From Leeuwenhoekiella sp044542075 (GTDB taxonomy: Bacteria; Bacteroidota; Bacteroidia; Flavobacteriales; Flavobacteriaceae), in contig NZ_JBITTU010000012.1 of assembly GCF_044542075.1 (NCBI RefSeq), positions 1 to 64,000 on the forward strand: a stretch of DNA of 64,000 nt, given 5' to 3'. The position numbers and the translations under genes were made by a program. Below, piece by piece: positions 53,409-61,673 of this stretch. The notes under the pieces were generated by a model. That model saw nothing but the letters and a program-made list of their open reading frames with translations. It was not told where the DNA came from and ran no database searches. How positions within the stretch are numbered: the first letter of the stretch is position 1; each line of letters opens with the position of its first letter.

Positions 53409-54989
53409 TTAATTGAATATAGACCTAACCTCATCGTAGATCCGCTCCAAATTAGCCGCTAAATCAGCTTTAGAAAACTGCCTGGATTCTTCTGGAAGTG
53501 CCCTTTCAATATTCGATAATTTAAACTGTACTTTTTTGTCCGTTCCATCTGCATAGGTCACAAACTCACCCTGCTTCAACCGAAAGAATACATCGGCTCT
53601 AATTTTAGGGATTTCTTTCTCTCCTGTAGTAATTCGGGTATCAAAATCAAGATTGTGCCCACGACTAACGCTTTTGGTTGGGTCTTTAATAATCTCAAAA
53701 AAGCGTTCGTAATATTTGGCAGTATCCGGGTCATTCACCTTACCAAAAAACTGATAGGACAAATTGCTCAATATTGCCTTGCTCGCCTTATCACCATACA
53801 TCATATCGTTCTGTATCTTATCCTGCATCACATAGACGGTTGAAATATTATAGCTTCGCAGCGTCGCAGGAATTCGATGCATATTCAATAAGCGAATGGT
53901 GGGAGCTTCTTCCATCAAAAGAAAGGATGGCTTTGACTTGCGAACACTCATTTGCTTGGTTATAGTATGAATAATTGTAGCTATCACAGTAGAATACGAA
54001 GTCTCAAATTTGGGATTATTCACTACGCATATCACCGCAGGATTCTCAGCAGAATTAATATTTAAAGGAACTTCATCTGCAGACAAAACCATAAAAATCC
54101 GTTGAGTACTGATACGTTTTAAGGCATTTGCTAAAGTGCTTTTTACACCAGCAGTTTGCCTTTCAGAATCTTTACCGCTAATAAACGCATCTGCCATAGC
54201 TCTGGATGTAGTATTGGTCTCCAGAAACTGTATCAGACTATCCGTATCGAGATATTGATAAATAGCGATTAAATGCGGGAGTGTACAAAACTGGGGATAC
54301 GAAGTTTTTAATTTCCAAATCAATCCACCAATCAATCCTTCGGCGGCATCTGTAAAGAATTTGGTTGTTCCTGTAGCACCGGATTCTCGTTGTTCTAAAA
54401 GGTTTTCAATCAAGACCCGTGACACCTCGTTTACGCTTTCCTCGTTCTCTAAATAGCGTGGTGCGATAGGATTTACCCTATGAATGATTTTATCGAAGGA
54501 AATGACTTTAAATGGGATCTCACTATTCTTGAAAAGCGGGTATGCCATTTCGGTGATTTCAAAATCTTTATAGTCGTGAATCACTCCACAAAAATTATAC
54601 TTCTCAAAATGTTTTAAAAAACCATAAACTACGCTTTCGGTCTTTCCACTTCCTGCAGAACCAATGATGGATGCTCCCCGTTTAATATTATCAATCTTAA
54701 AATTACCGGTATTTGTTTTGAAATTGACCTTATATTCCTCATCAGCTCTTTTAACCTCACTAACCTTGTGTAGAAAAACATATAAAACCGTATTTATCAA
54801 TAGTAAAGGGCATATCAAATAAAGTGAACCTGGCATTAATTGGTTAGCATTTAAAATCCATATTGATAGCGAAATAATGCAAAATAGATTTAAAGTAAAG
54901 GCATATTTGGTAAGTCGGTATAGGATATAAAAAACAAAGCTGCTTAAAAAGATAAAAAATAGGATGTGATACAAATTATAGATTTCCAT
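53409..54989 (-). CDS. VirD4-type conjugative coupling protein
   Basis: 526 residues: three membrane helices (about 8-75), then an ATPase domain with Walker A IGSAGSGKTES (109-119) and a C-terminal half with FLLMEEAPTIRL (Walker B) and VYVMQDKIQNDMMYG. It links the relaxosome to the mating channel. It is seven bases from the relaxase-like BtgB gene, as usual. It is shorter than the about 650-residue relatives but has all motifs. Confidence 0.87.
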   Translation of the reverse strand: MEIYNLYHILFFIFLSSFVFYILYRLTKYAFTLNLFCIISLSIWILNANQLMPGSLYLICPLLLINTVLYVFLHKVSEVKRADEEYKVNFKTNTGNFKIDNIKRGASIIGSAGSGKTESVVYGFLKHFEKYNFCGVIHDYKDFEITEMAYPLFKNSEIPFKVISFDKIIHRVNPIAPRYLENEESVNEVSRVLIENLLEQRESGATGTTKFFTDAAEGLIGGLIWKLKTSYPQFCTLPHLIAIYQYLDTDSLIQFLETNTTSRAMADAFISGKDSERQTAGVKSTLANALKRISTQRIFMVLSADEVPLNINSAENPAVICVVNNPKFETSYSTVIATIIHTITKQMSVRKSKPSFLLMEEAPTIRLLNMHRIPATLRSYNISTVYVMQDKIQNDMMYGDKASKAILSNLSYQFFGKVNDPDTAKYYERFFEIIKDPTKSVSRGHNLDFDTRITTGEKEIPKIRADVFFRLKQGEFVTYADGTDKKVQFKLSNIERALPEESRQFSKADLAANLERIYDEVRSIFN

Positions 54990-54995
54990 AGCTAT

Positions 54996-56027
54996 TTAAA
55001 TTCCTATTGAACTCGATTTAATGGCCACGTCTAACCCTTGTCGTAACCTTTTAAAAATTCGTAGCGCCAACTGTGCCTGACTTATAGGAATATTAGGAAT
55101 AACCGGTATTCCCGTTTTATGTATTAGTTTGAATGCTATTGCTTTTTCATTAGCTGGTAATTTCATTAGAGCAGCGAAGTATACATTCGGATTTTTAACA
55201 AACTCCTTTCTGGCTTTGTAGGTTTCGGTAAAATTTCGGTTGTACTCAAAGGATTTATCAAAGGTTTTTTCTGCTGCTTCAAAAAATTTATCCCGGTCAA
55301 ATCCCCTACCCACTTTTCTACCATGCATCTCAACTTCTGATGCTTTATACTTGCTTCCCGGCGAAAGACTCACGGAGTTAGATGCATCCTTTCTGCTTAC
55401 GATGATATGAATGTGACTTTGATTCCCTGCCTTCTGCATTCCCTGAACAATCCGCATTCCGTCTTGATGATGCGGTGCTTCCTTTTCCAGTTTGTCTATT
55501 TTCATTTTCAGATGGTCAATTTTTCCTTGCGCTTCACCTCGTTCTATTTTCCGTATTTCACGCTGTAGCTGAAGTATTTTACTCGCATAAGGTTGATTTT
55601 CTCTAACCTGTATATCTGTTCCTTTGAAGCTTCGCTGATGCTCAATTTTTGCGTAGTACATTATATCATTCACGGTGACTGCCCTGCCATTAATTTCACG
55701 ATTAAAAGATTTTACATATTCTTTCATCAACTCACGCGTATACTTTTTCAAGTCGGCTGTACTGTTTTCCAATCGTTTTAATTCATACTTAGACGGGCTC
55801 ACCGTGATGGAATAAAACTTAGGCTCCTTACTTTTAAGCTTAGCCGTATTTCCATCAATTTCTTTGATCACTTCTTCGGCAAAAATTTCATCACCATATT
55901 GATTAAAAAAATGTTGCTTCTCTTCTTGTTCAAGACCTTGGTTTTCTTTTTCCAAATAGGCAACAAAACCTGCTGAGCTCTTACCGTAAGATTTACCTAA
56001 TTTTTGCGGTGTAATTGTGATATACAT
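54996..56027 (-). CDS. BtgB-like mobilisation protein (relaxase component)
   Basis: 343 residues beginning MYITITPQKLGKSYGKSSAG. The family is associated with BtgB/DUF5712 mobilisation proteins. The HIHIIVSRKD segment around residue 200 is an HUH-like metal-binding motif; a downstream Tyr-rich region (KSFEYNRNFTETYKARKEF) may carry the nicking Tyr. It lies between the coupling protein and BtgA in the same direction. The HUH interpretation is from the motif only. Confidence 0.75.
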   Translation of the reverse strand: MYITITPQKLGKSYGKSSAGFVAYLEKENQGLEQEEKQHFFNQYGDEIFAEEVIKEIDGNTAKLKSKEPKFYSITVSPSKYELKRLENSTADLKKYTRELMKEYVKSFNREINGRAVTVNDIMYYAKIEHQRSFKGTDIQVRENQPYASKILQLQREIRKIERGEAQGKIDHLKMKIDKLEKEAPHHQDGMRIVQGMQKAGNQSHIHIIVSRKDASNSVSLSPGSKYKASEVEMHGRKVGRGFDRDKFFEAAEKTFDKSFEYNRNFTETYKARKEFVKNPNVYFAALMKLPANEKAIAFKLIHKTGIPVIPNIPISQAQLALRIFKRLRQGLDVAIKSSSIGI

Positions 56028-56067
56028 AATGATATTAACTTTAAGATATATTGTCTCGAATTTGCTT

Positions 56068-56484
56068 TTACCGCTTCTCTCTTCCTTCGGTCGTGAATTT
56101 CGTAGACTCGATTTCGCGAAAACGTACTTCCCGTTTTTCCTTCAAATTTTCCTTTTCTAGAATCAAAGGTTTTTTCTTCGGCTCTGCCTCTTTGAAAAGT
56201 GTTTCCATCATCGCTACAGTTGGTTTGGTTTGGTTCTTTTCAATATCTCTTAAAATGGCAATTACCCCGTTAATTCGTTTTTTAATTACGTGTTCCAAAG
56301 TTTGCATTTTAGGTCCGATAGCTTCGGTTGGAGAAATACCATTATCTTCAAAAAACTCAAGCATCAACAATAAGGTCATTGATTGAGATTTAGAAAATTG
56401 ATGACAAAAACGCCTGAATTTCTTAACCACTGAAGTCTTGATGCTCAGACTCTCAAATCGTTCATTTTCATATCCTTTATCCAT
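56068..56484 (-). CDS. BfmA/BtgA-family mobilisation protein
   Basis: 138 residues, lysine-rich, with LSIKTSVVKKFRRFCHQFSK and a helix-rich C-terminus. The BfmA/BtgA family works with BtgB as the oriT-binding accessory protein. The start codon overlaps a near-perfect palindrome ATTTTTCCGTGAAAAAT at 56483-56499, with a second copy 42 bases away, so self-regulation or oriT binding at that place is likely. Confidence 0.8.
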   Translation of the reverse strand: MDKGYENERFESLSIKTSVVKKFRRFCHQFSKSQSMTLLLMLEFFEDNGISPTEAIGPKMQTLEHVIKKRINGVIAILRDIEKNQTKPTVAMMETLFKEAEPKKKPLILEKENLKEKREVRFREIESTKFTTEGREKR

Positions 56485-56541
56485 TTTTCCGTGAAAAATT
56501 TGATGTTTTTACTGGGCTTACACGGTTTTTCCGTGAAAAAT
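56483..56541. promoter_or_regulatory. Paired palindromes at the BtgA promoter
   Basis: ATTTTTCCGTGAAAAAT (56483-56499) and GTTTTTCCGTGAAAAAT (56525-56541) are almost identical, spaced 42 bases (four helical turns). The second is overlapped by a CACGG-TTTTT-CCGTG hairpin (56521-56535). They are candidates for BtgA binding, either as an operator or as part of oriT. Confidence 0.6.
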
Positions 56542-56607
56542 AGCATTGATTTTTAAAAATCTTTAAATCGTTAATACTCAAAACGCTGTTTATGAGTAAT
56601 TTAAAAT

Positions 56608-56678
56608 CGAAAAGGAATGCTTAACATCGCGTAGCGTGTTACCCTCTTGCTATTCCTTTTCGTCAGCCGCAGGCTGAC
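56608..56678. repeat. Cluster of long hairpins, possible oriT
   Basis: CGAAAAGGAAT (56608-56618) pairs perfectly with ATTCCTTTTCG (56652-56662) and encloses a smaller AACATCGCG-TA-GCGTGTT hairpin. It is followed by GTCAGCC-GCA-GGCTGAC (56662-56678), a perfect seven-base stem. No coding frame is present. Position next to btgA is where the origin of transfer of related elements lies. Confidence 0.5.
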
Positions 56679-56832
56679 AAAAATCCATACCATTATAAAA
56701 AGATAATGGCCTTTGGTTACGGCTGAAAACAAAGCTGACTTTTTAAGAAGTAGACTTTCTATGTTTAAAATTATTCGCATTGAAAGTTGAGAACTATTGC
56801 AGATACTCTAATTAAGAACGTGTTCAAAATGA

Positions 56833-56862
56833 AAAAGACCCTTGAAATTTCAAAGGTCTTTT
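56833..56862. terminator. Bidirectional terminator
   Basis: AAAAGACC (56833-56840) and GGTCTTTT (56855-56862) pair, with an inner TTGAAATTTCAA palindrome, giving a nearly perfect 30-base inverted repeat. A-rich on one side and T-rich on the other. It probably ends minus-strand transcription of the DUF6876/ssb genes. Confidence 0.6.
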
Positions 56863-56940
56863 AACACGTATTTACCGGTTCTAAATGTTGAGAATGAAGT
56901 TGCTACCATCAAGATTCTGTAGAGCTTCTCCCTCAAAATT

Positions 56941-57321
56941 TTAATATTCCCCGGGGAGCATCAACGTATCATCTACAAAAAATAATCGCAGTTCATCAAT
57001 CGGAAAATCTGTCGAATAATAGGACTGTTTAAATAGTATGTTGTCATTTCCATCGCTATAAATTAGTTCTGCTTCTTTAGAATTTAAATGCTGCTCATCT
57101 TCTGAAAACCGTTTAAAATCTATGGTTATAAAATAGCTTTTAGACTGTAAACTTTTTGCCATAATCGATGCATCGGTTACTAGCCAAAAGCAATTAGCCG
57201 TCTCTGCTAAATATTTAATACCATCAGTAAATCGGGTTTTAAGCATAGCTATACTGTAGAATGTTTCGGTACCGCAAAAATTTTGCAACTGTTCTGTGAT
57301 TTGATTACTTTGTGTATTCAT
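56941..57321 (-). CDS. DUF6876-family protein
   Basis: 126 residues. The core LQNFCGTETFYSIAMLKTRF and TDGIKYLAETANCFWLVTDA, with the end TDFPIDELRLFFVDDTLMLP, match the DUF6876 pattern of plasmid and conjugative-element proteins of unknown function. It is downstream of ssb on the same strand and probably in the same transcript. Confidence 0.65.
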   Translation of the reverse strand: MNTQSNQITEQLQNFCGTETFYSIAMLKTRFTDGIKYLAETANCFWLVTDASIMAKSLQSKSYFITIDFKRFSEDEQHLNSKEAELIYSDGNDNILFKQSYYSTDFPIDELRLFFVDDTLMLPGEY

Positions 57322-57395
57322 TTTATTAAAATTTAAAGTGAATTTAAGAGGGCGCTACTTCTCACAGGAATGCCCTCTTTTAATTTGTTTTTGTC

Positions 57396-57734
57396 TTAAG
57401 ATTTAGAACCCATCAAAAGAATTTCACTGGCTTCCACTTCCGTCACATATCTTTTGACCCCTTCATTATCTTCATAATTCCGAGTTTTCAATTTTCCAAC
57501 AACGGCAATCTCTTTGCCCTTACCTGCATAATTTTCAATGATTTCTGCGGTCTTACCCCAGGCTACTATTGTATGCCACTCGGTAGTCTGAACTTTTTCG
57601 CCATTTTCTTTCTTGTAATACTCATTGGTAGCTAGAGATAAGCGGGCTACTTTTTTACCGCTTTCGAGGTTTGTAATGGTTGGTTCCTGACCAACGTTTC
57701 CAATTAACTGTACGTGATTTCTTAAAGTACTCAT
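57396..57734 (-). CDS. ssb: Single-stranded DNA-binding protein
   Basis: 112 residues; OB-fold SSB with MSTLRNHVQLIGNVGQEPTI and TTEWHTIVAWGKTAEIIENY. It ends right after the core (LLMGSKS) and lacks the acidic tail used by chromosomal SSB to recruit partners. This short form is typical of conjugative elements, where it coats the transferred strand. Confidence 0.92.
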   Translation of the reverse strand: MSTLRNHVQLIGNVGQEPTITNLESGKKVARLSLATNEYYKKENGEKVQTTEWHTIVAWGKTAEIIENYAGKGKEIAVVGKLKTRNYEDNEGVKRYVTEVEASEILLMGSKS

Positions 57735-57752
57735 GATAAAAATATTTAGATA

Positions 57753-58055
57753 TTAATTAAAAATGCTGCCTAATCCTTTCAGACAGTTTTCTTTTAGTTC
57801 AAAGGATTTACTTATTATATCCAGAGCGTTTTCCTGTTTTTGTCTTTTTAACTTTTGTGTTGCTTCTTTTTTATGGATACGGTATGATTTCATACGATTC
57901 ATTTTAGATTTACTTCCCATAGCGCCTTCGCTGTTACCTTTTTTGTTGCTTGATGTTGTACAATATTTAGATTTGGAAAGGCGTATAAAAAGTGAAGTGA
58001 AACGAGAACGGTTTATGCCGCCGTCCAAAAATGAATGTTGTTGTTTTGCCTTCAA
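57753..58055 (-). CDS. Small basic protein of unknown function
   Basis: Up to 100 residues; the credible part may start at the internal Met near 57920 (MGSKSKMNRMKSYRIHKKEA). Lysine-rich and helical, with no family recognised. It is 18 bases upstream of ssb in the same direction. I am not sure it is expressed; the N-terminal half has an unusual composition. Confidence 0.4.
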   Translation of the reverse strand: MKAKQQHSFLDGGINRSRFTSLFIRLSKSKYCTTSSNKKGNSEGAMGSKSKMNRMKSYRIHKKEATQKLKRQKQENALDIISKSFELKENCLKGLGSIFN

Positions 58056-58156
58056 AAAAGTGTAAAAATGCAGAGGTATCGGATGTAATTCTAAAGGCTT
58101 CTGGAAAATGCATTATTCAAAGAAGGGACACAAATCGTAAAATTAAAATCCGTATA

Positions 58157-58775
58157 AGCGGACTTGACTTTAAAGGTGGAGTTTGAAATGGAGTTTGACC
58201 GCGTACTAATTTTATTAAGATAAAGCGGTCAAGTGAAATGAAAAATCGAAGCTTTGAAGTTATGTCCAACACCTGCCTAGGGAAGCTCTTTTTCCGTAAT
58301 GAAGCTTTTGCGAAATGTAGTGGCAATGTGCTGACCGGGTTATGATAGAGGATTATTTTTGTTTAGAAGAATTTAGAGCGAACTTAACTTTAAGGCTGTA
58401 GCTTGAAATGGAATTTGGCCGCTCCTCAATTTTGTTGGGATAAAGCGGTCAGGTGAACTAGAAAACGGAAGCTTTGAAGTTGTGTCCAAGACCTGCCTAG
58501 GGAAGCTCTTTTCCCGTAATGCAGCATTCGCGAAATGTAGTGGGAATGTGCTGACCGGGTTATGATAGAGTATCATTTTTGTTTAGAAGAATTTAAAGCG
58601 GAACTGACTTTAAAGATGTAGCTTGAAATGGAGTTTGGCCGCTTCCCAATTTTTATTGGGAAGCGGCCAAGTGAAATGAAAAACGGAAGCTTTGAAGTTG
58701 TGTCCTAGACCTGCCTAGGAAAGCTTTTTTACTGCAATGAAGCTTTTGCGAAATGAAGTGGGATTGTTGGGAATT
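58157..58775. repeat. Three tandem 220-bp repeats with internal hairpins
   Basis: Units start at 58157, 58377 and 58597, exactly 220 bases apart; the third is truncated near 58775. Each unit has an inverted repeat at its start. In unit 3, TTGGCCGCTTCCCAAT (58635-58650) pairs perfectly with ATTGGGAAGCGGCCAA (58655-58670); units 1 and 2 have the shorter GACCGC/GCGGTC. Other shared blocks are CCTGCCTAGG and GAAGCTTTTGCGAAATG. No convincing protein frame is conserved in all three, so a structural or replication role is more likely than coding. Confidence 0.75.
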
Positions 58776-58782
58776 ATTAAAA

Positions 58783-59154
58783 CTACCTTTTTTTCATATA
58801 CTCCTGCCATTGCACGATGAGGTATTTGGCTTTGCCAGACTTTTTAAGATCCAAAAAACCGTAGTCATAAACAAAAAGATAGACGTCTCCCTGAGTGTTT
58901 TTCCAATAGTGGGTAAAGAAATTAGGATCGAAACCTTCACTGATTAAAGCAGATTTCTGAACCGTAGTAAACCCCTGATAGTTGAATGTTTTAAGAATTT
59001 TTCGATTGACTTTTAACTGGCGATCCACTTCCAGAAAAAAGGCTTCCTTCTCCTGTCGCAGTTCATATTGATGTATTGACTTGCATTTAACTGAACAGAA
59101 TTTTTTATCAATTCGTCCTTTAACGGGTGCCTCACAAACGGGACAGGTTCTCAT
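58783..59154 (-). CDS. Zinc-ribbon protein next to the recombinase
   Basis: 123 residues. The N-terminal ribbon CPVCEAPVKGRIDKKFCSVKC has four Cys in CxxC-n12-CxxxC spacing. The rest is helical and basic and ends IVQWQEYMKKR. It is divergent from the tyrosine recombinase across 73 bases that contain palindromes. It may be a DNA-binding accessory factor of the recombinase; that is inference from position. Confidence 0.7.
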   Translation of the reverse strand: MRTCPVCEAPVKGRIDKKFCSVKCKSIHQYELRQEKEAFFLEVDRQLKVNRKILKTFNYQGFTTVQKSALISEGFDPNFFTHYWKNTQGDVYLFVYDYGFLDLKKSGKAKYLIVQWQEYMKKR

Positions 59155-59170
59155 AGCTATTATTTATAAA

Positions 59171-59183
59171 CGTATATTATACG
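59171..59183. promoter_or_regulatory. Palindrome between zinc-ribbon and recombinase genes
   Basis: CGTATATTATACG is a perfect odd-centred palindrome, followed by TTATATACGC, a partial second copy. It is in the shared upstream region of the two divergent genes and is a candidate control or recombination-binding site. Confidence 0.4.
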
Positions 59184-59227
59184 GTTATATACGCTTTATA
59201 TGTTTAGTTTGCTGTAGTATTGGGAAT

Positions 59228-60418
59228 ATGGAAACTATCATCGTTAATCTCCTTTTACAAGACAATGAACCTGCATTTGCACTAAGATTTGAAAATGACC
59301 CCGTCATTATAACTAAAATTCAAACGCTTCCTTAGGTTCAATACAGTAAAACCCATCATTGTTTTTCATTTACAGGCAACATATAACCTTAAATACACTT
59401 TACGGGCTACTGAGGCGTCTCCGCTTTTTGTTGACTATTCTGCCTGTATTTCATCTAAAAAAACAGAAACTACAACGCCCAAAATTAAAAGGCAGCAGTT
59501 AAGTAAGAAACTCGTAGACCCTGTATACATTCCTATTCTCAAAAAATACGTCACCTATTTACGGGGGAAACGTTTTAGTGAAAGTACGTTACGCACGTAT
59601 TACGGTTTTGTTTTAGGTTTTGCAATCTATCTAGACAAAAAAAAATTGCTTACCGATGTAATACTGGAAGATTTAAGCCTCTACATACAAACTTTTATCA
59701 AGAAGCATAACTATGCAGTAAGTACGCATCGGCAGATGGTAAGTGCGTTTAAACACCTTGTCCAGTTTACGCCAAAATTAAATATTGACGAATTGGAATT
59801 ACAGCAGCCTAAAAAGTCAAAAATATTACCCGAAGTATTGAGTCCGCAAGAGTTAATAGACCTTCTAAGATGTACTCGTAATTTAAAACACCGGGCAATT
59901 CTCGCGCTGCTTTATTCCTGTGGTTTGCGTGTAGGTGAACTTCTAAACCTTAAATTGCGTGAACTGGACATAGACCGCAATCAACTTCTTGTACGCCAGG
60001 GTAAAGGTCGCAAAGACCGCTATGTGGTATTAGCAGATAGTTTTAAGCCCTTACTATTTAATTATTTAAACACCTATCGCCCCTCAGTTTATTACGTAGA
60101 AAATCTTAAAGGCGGAAAATATAGCGCTGAGAATATTCGTGCTTTTTTAAAGAAATCGTGTAAGCTAGCGTCCATAAAAAACGCGTTACCCCGCATACGC
60201 TTAGACATAGTTATGCTACTCACCTTCTAGAAAATGGAATTGACATACGGTACATACAAGAACTACTGGGTCATAGCCGAACACAAACTACTATGATTTA
60301 TACGCATGTAAGCCGAAAAGATTTAAAAGCCATAACAAGCCCTTTAGATCTTGTTGTAAAGCAGTTATCTAAAACTGATAAACCGAATAAAAATTTACTG
60401 TTATCACGCAATTTATAG
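59228..60418 (+). pseudogene. Tyrosine recombinase, three lesions
   Basis: The family is clear: an N-terminal arm region (METIIVNLLLQDNEPAFALR), a SAM-like core-binding domain (RFSESTLRTYYGFVLGFAIY) and a catalytic domain with LYSCGLRVGELLNL (Arg), QGKGRKDRYVVL, HTLRHSYATHLLENG, ELLGHSRTQTTMIYTHVSRK (nucleophile Tyr). Lesions: a stop at 59333-59335, a frame change near 59380, and one missing A in the run near 60175, which removes HTLRHSY from the main frame. There is no IntI-specific insertion between the first Arg and HTLRH. Most likely the integrase of this conjugative element, or a recombinase linked to the cassettes. Confidence 0.8.
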
Positions 60419-60474
60419 GTGTTACCTGTATATTTGTTAATGATATAACCAGTTAGCCCACATTAATACCAAAA

Positions 60475-61020
60475 ATGAGAAGTTTTACGACAATATTAAT
60501 TTTATTTCCAATTCTGTTCTTTTCTTGTAAAGAGAATACTGATAAAAACCAATCGTCAAGCAAAATGAAAACTGATTTTATTTCTCGCATTCATAAAACC
60601 GATTATGAATCTGACTCATACAAGATGCTCGGAAAAACCGATTATGAAAAACATTTAGCTGACTTTAATGACATAAAATGGAGTGATGAATATTGGAAAG
60701 AATATCGTGATTTGACTTTTAATTTTCCTGACCTTGAAGTGTTGGATGAAAAAAGCGGAAAATATTTGTCAATTTCATTGGCGCCGAATGATGAAGATAG
60801 TTTCCAATTTTCAATCGGATTGGGAAACCACCGAGAAAACGGAAATGTTGGAAATCCAACCCGAACCGTAAAACTGTACGGAACGGAATCGGAAAATGAT
60901 GAACTGCCTAAAAAATTGATTCGATTGATTTTCGACAGAGATTATGAGCAAATCAATGCTGAATTGAATGAATTATTTCTATTTGACGAAATAGAAGATG
61001 TTTACATTAACCAAGAATAA
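60475..61020 (+). CDS. Cassette-borne lipoprotein, unknown function
   Basis: 181 residues starting MRSFTTILILFPILFFSCKE, with a lipobox Cys at residue 18. The mature region is acidic (DYEQINAELNELFLFDEIED) with no recognised fold. It is the first cassette after the conjugative element. Boxes GTTAGCCCAC (60452-60461) and GTGGGCTAAC (61022-61031) are exact reverse complements over ten bases. Confidence 0.7.
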   Translation: MRSFTTILILFPILFFSCKENTDKNQSSSKMKTDFISRIHKTDYESDSYKMLGKTDYEKHLADFNDIKWSDEYWKEYRDLTFNFPDLEVLDEKSGKYLSISLAPNDEDSFQFSIGLGNHRENGNVGNPTRTVKLYGTESENDELPKKLIRLIFDRDYEQINAELNELFLFDEIEDVYINQE

Positions 61021-61021
61021 C

Positions 61022-61226
61022 GTGGGCTAACAATGTATATAGCCCATAGCTGGGAAAGTGCCTAAAACAAAGGCTTGGGCGTGTTTGCGATGACCGCCAA
61101 ATTTTTAAATTTGGCTCTTTGCGAAAAATAAAATTAAAGAGATAATTTAAAAATTCGGCTCAGTGCTTAACCGAAAAACACGTACCTTTTTGCACGCTAC
61201 GGGCCATATACTGGACCGTTGGCAAC
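61022..61226 (+). repeat. attC-like cassette junction 12
   Basis: From GTGGGCTAAC (61022-61031) to GTTGGCAAC (61218-61226). The core is the junction-1 family: GTATATAGCCCATAGC pairs with GCTACGGGCCATATAC, and CCGCCAAATTTTTAAATTTGG is the inner hairpin. This shows the same junction family at both outer ends of the window, on either side of the conjugative element. Confidence 0.75.
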
Positions 61227-61292
61227 AAGTTAACTGAACGTCATTTCCTGAAATAGGTTGACCAAAAATCAATCATTTAATTCAGGATCAAG

Positions 61293-61673
61293 ATGAAAGA
61301 TAACGAACCTCCCTGCCCAAAAAAACAGTACCAAAAAGTAAGTTTTGAACTTAAGCTAATAATCATTGACCAAATACAGAATGGTCAGATCTCCGTTAAT
61401 TATGCTGCCAAATCCTACAACGTTTCAAGATCTTCTATTGACTATTGGCTAAAAAAATACAGTACCTTAGAACAAAAGAAACGAGGTATGAGTAAACAAG
61501 ATGAAATCAAAAAGCTAAAAGATAAGATTGAAGAACTAGAATTTGTAAAAGAGTTTCAAAGGGATTACATAGCTAATTTGGAGAACCTATCAGGACTTGA
61601 TCTGGCAAAAAAGCATTTGCCCGAAGCGTTGGCCAAAGAAATAGAAAAACGCAAAAGAGACCTTTTAAAATGA
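61293..61673 (+). CDS. IS3 OrfA, helix-turn-helix protein (copy 4)
   Basis: 126 residues with the recognition region ISVNYAAKSYNVSRSSIDYW and a coiled-coil C-terminus. It overlaps OrfB in ATGA. In IS3 elements OrfA and an OrfAB fusion made by frameshifting control transposition; the A-rich stretch near the end of OrfA (AAAACGCAAAAGAGACC) is a plausible slippage region but not proven. Confidence 0.92.
   Translation: MKDNEPPCPKKQYQKVSFELKLIIIDQIQNGQISVNYAAKSYNVSRSSIDYWLKKYSTLEQKKRGMSKQDEIKKLKDKIEELEFVKEFQRDYIANLENLSGLDLAKKHLPEALAKEIEKRKRDLLK

Larger units (their letters stand above)
33064..60451. mobile_element. Integrative conjugative element (CTnDOT/Flavobacteriia type), probably immobile
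   Basis: About 27.4 kb with the standard parts of a Bacteroidota conjugative transposon: RteC and HTH proteins at the left, a tra operon (37896-44775), cargo (45561-53378), coupling protein and BtgB/BtgA mobilisation genes (53409-56484), SSB and a tyrosine recombinase at the right end (59228-60418). The recombinase is broken, so self-excision is doubtful. AGTTAGC is present at both candidate ends (33060, 60451). The exact ends are inferred, not proven. Confidence 0.6.

Noticed and set aside
58117..58576. Two similar minus-strand frames of 67-69 codons within the 220-bp repeats
   Set aside because: They are similar only because the DNA is repeated. The third unit has no comparable frame, and the composition does not look like protein; a structural role is more plausible.
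59228..60418. Recombinase as a true integron integrase (IntI)
   Set aside because: The spacing between the first catalytic Arg motif and HTLRH leaves no room for the IntI-specific insertion; the layout is XerD-like with an N-terminal arm.
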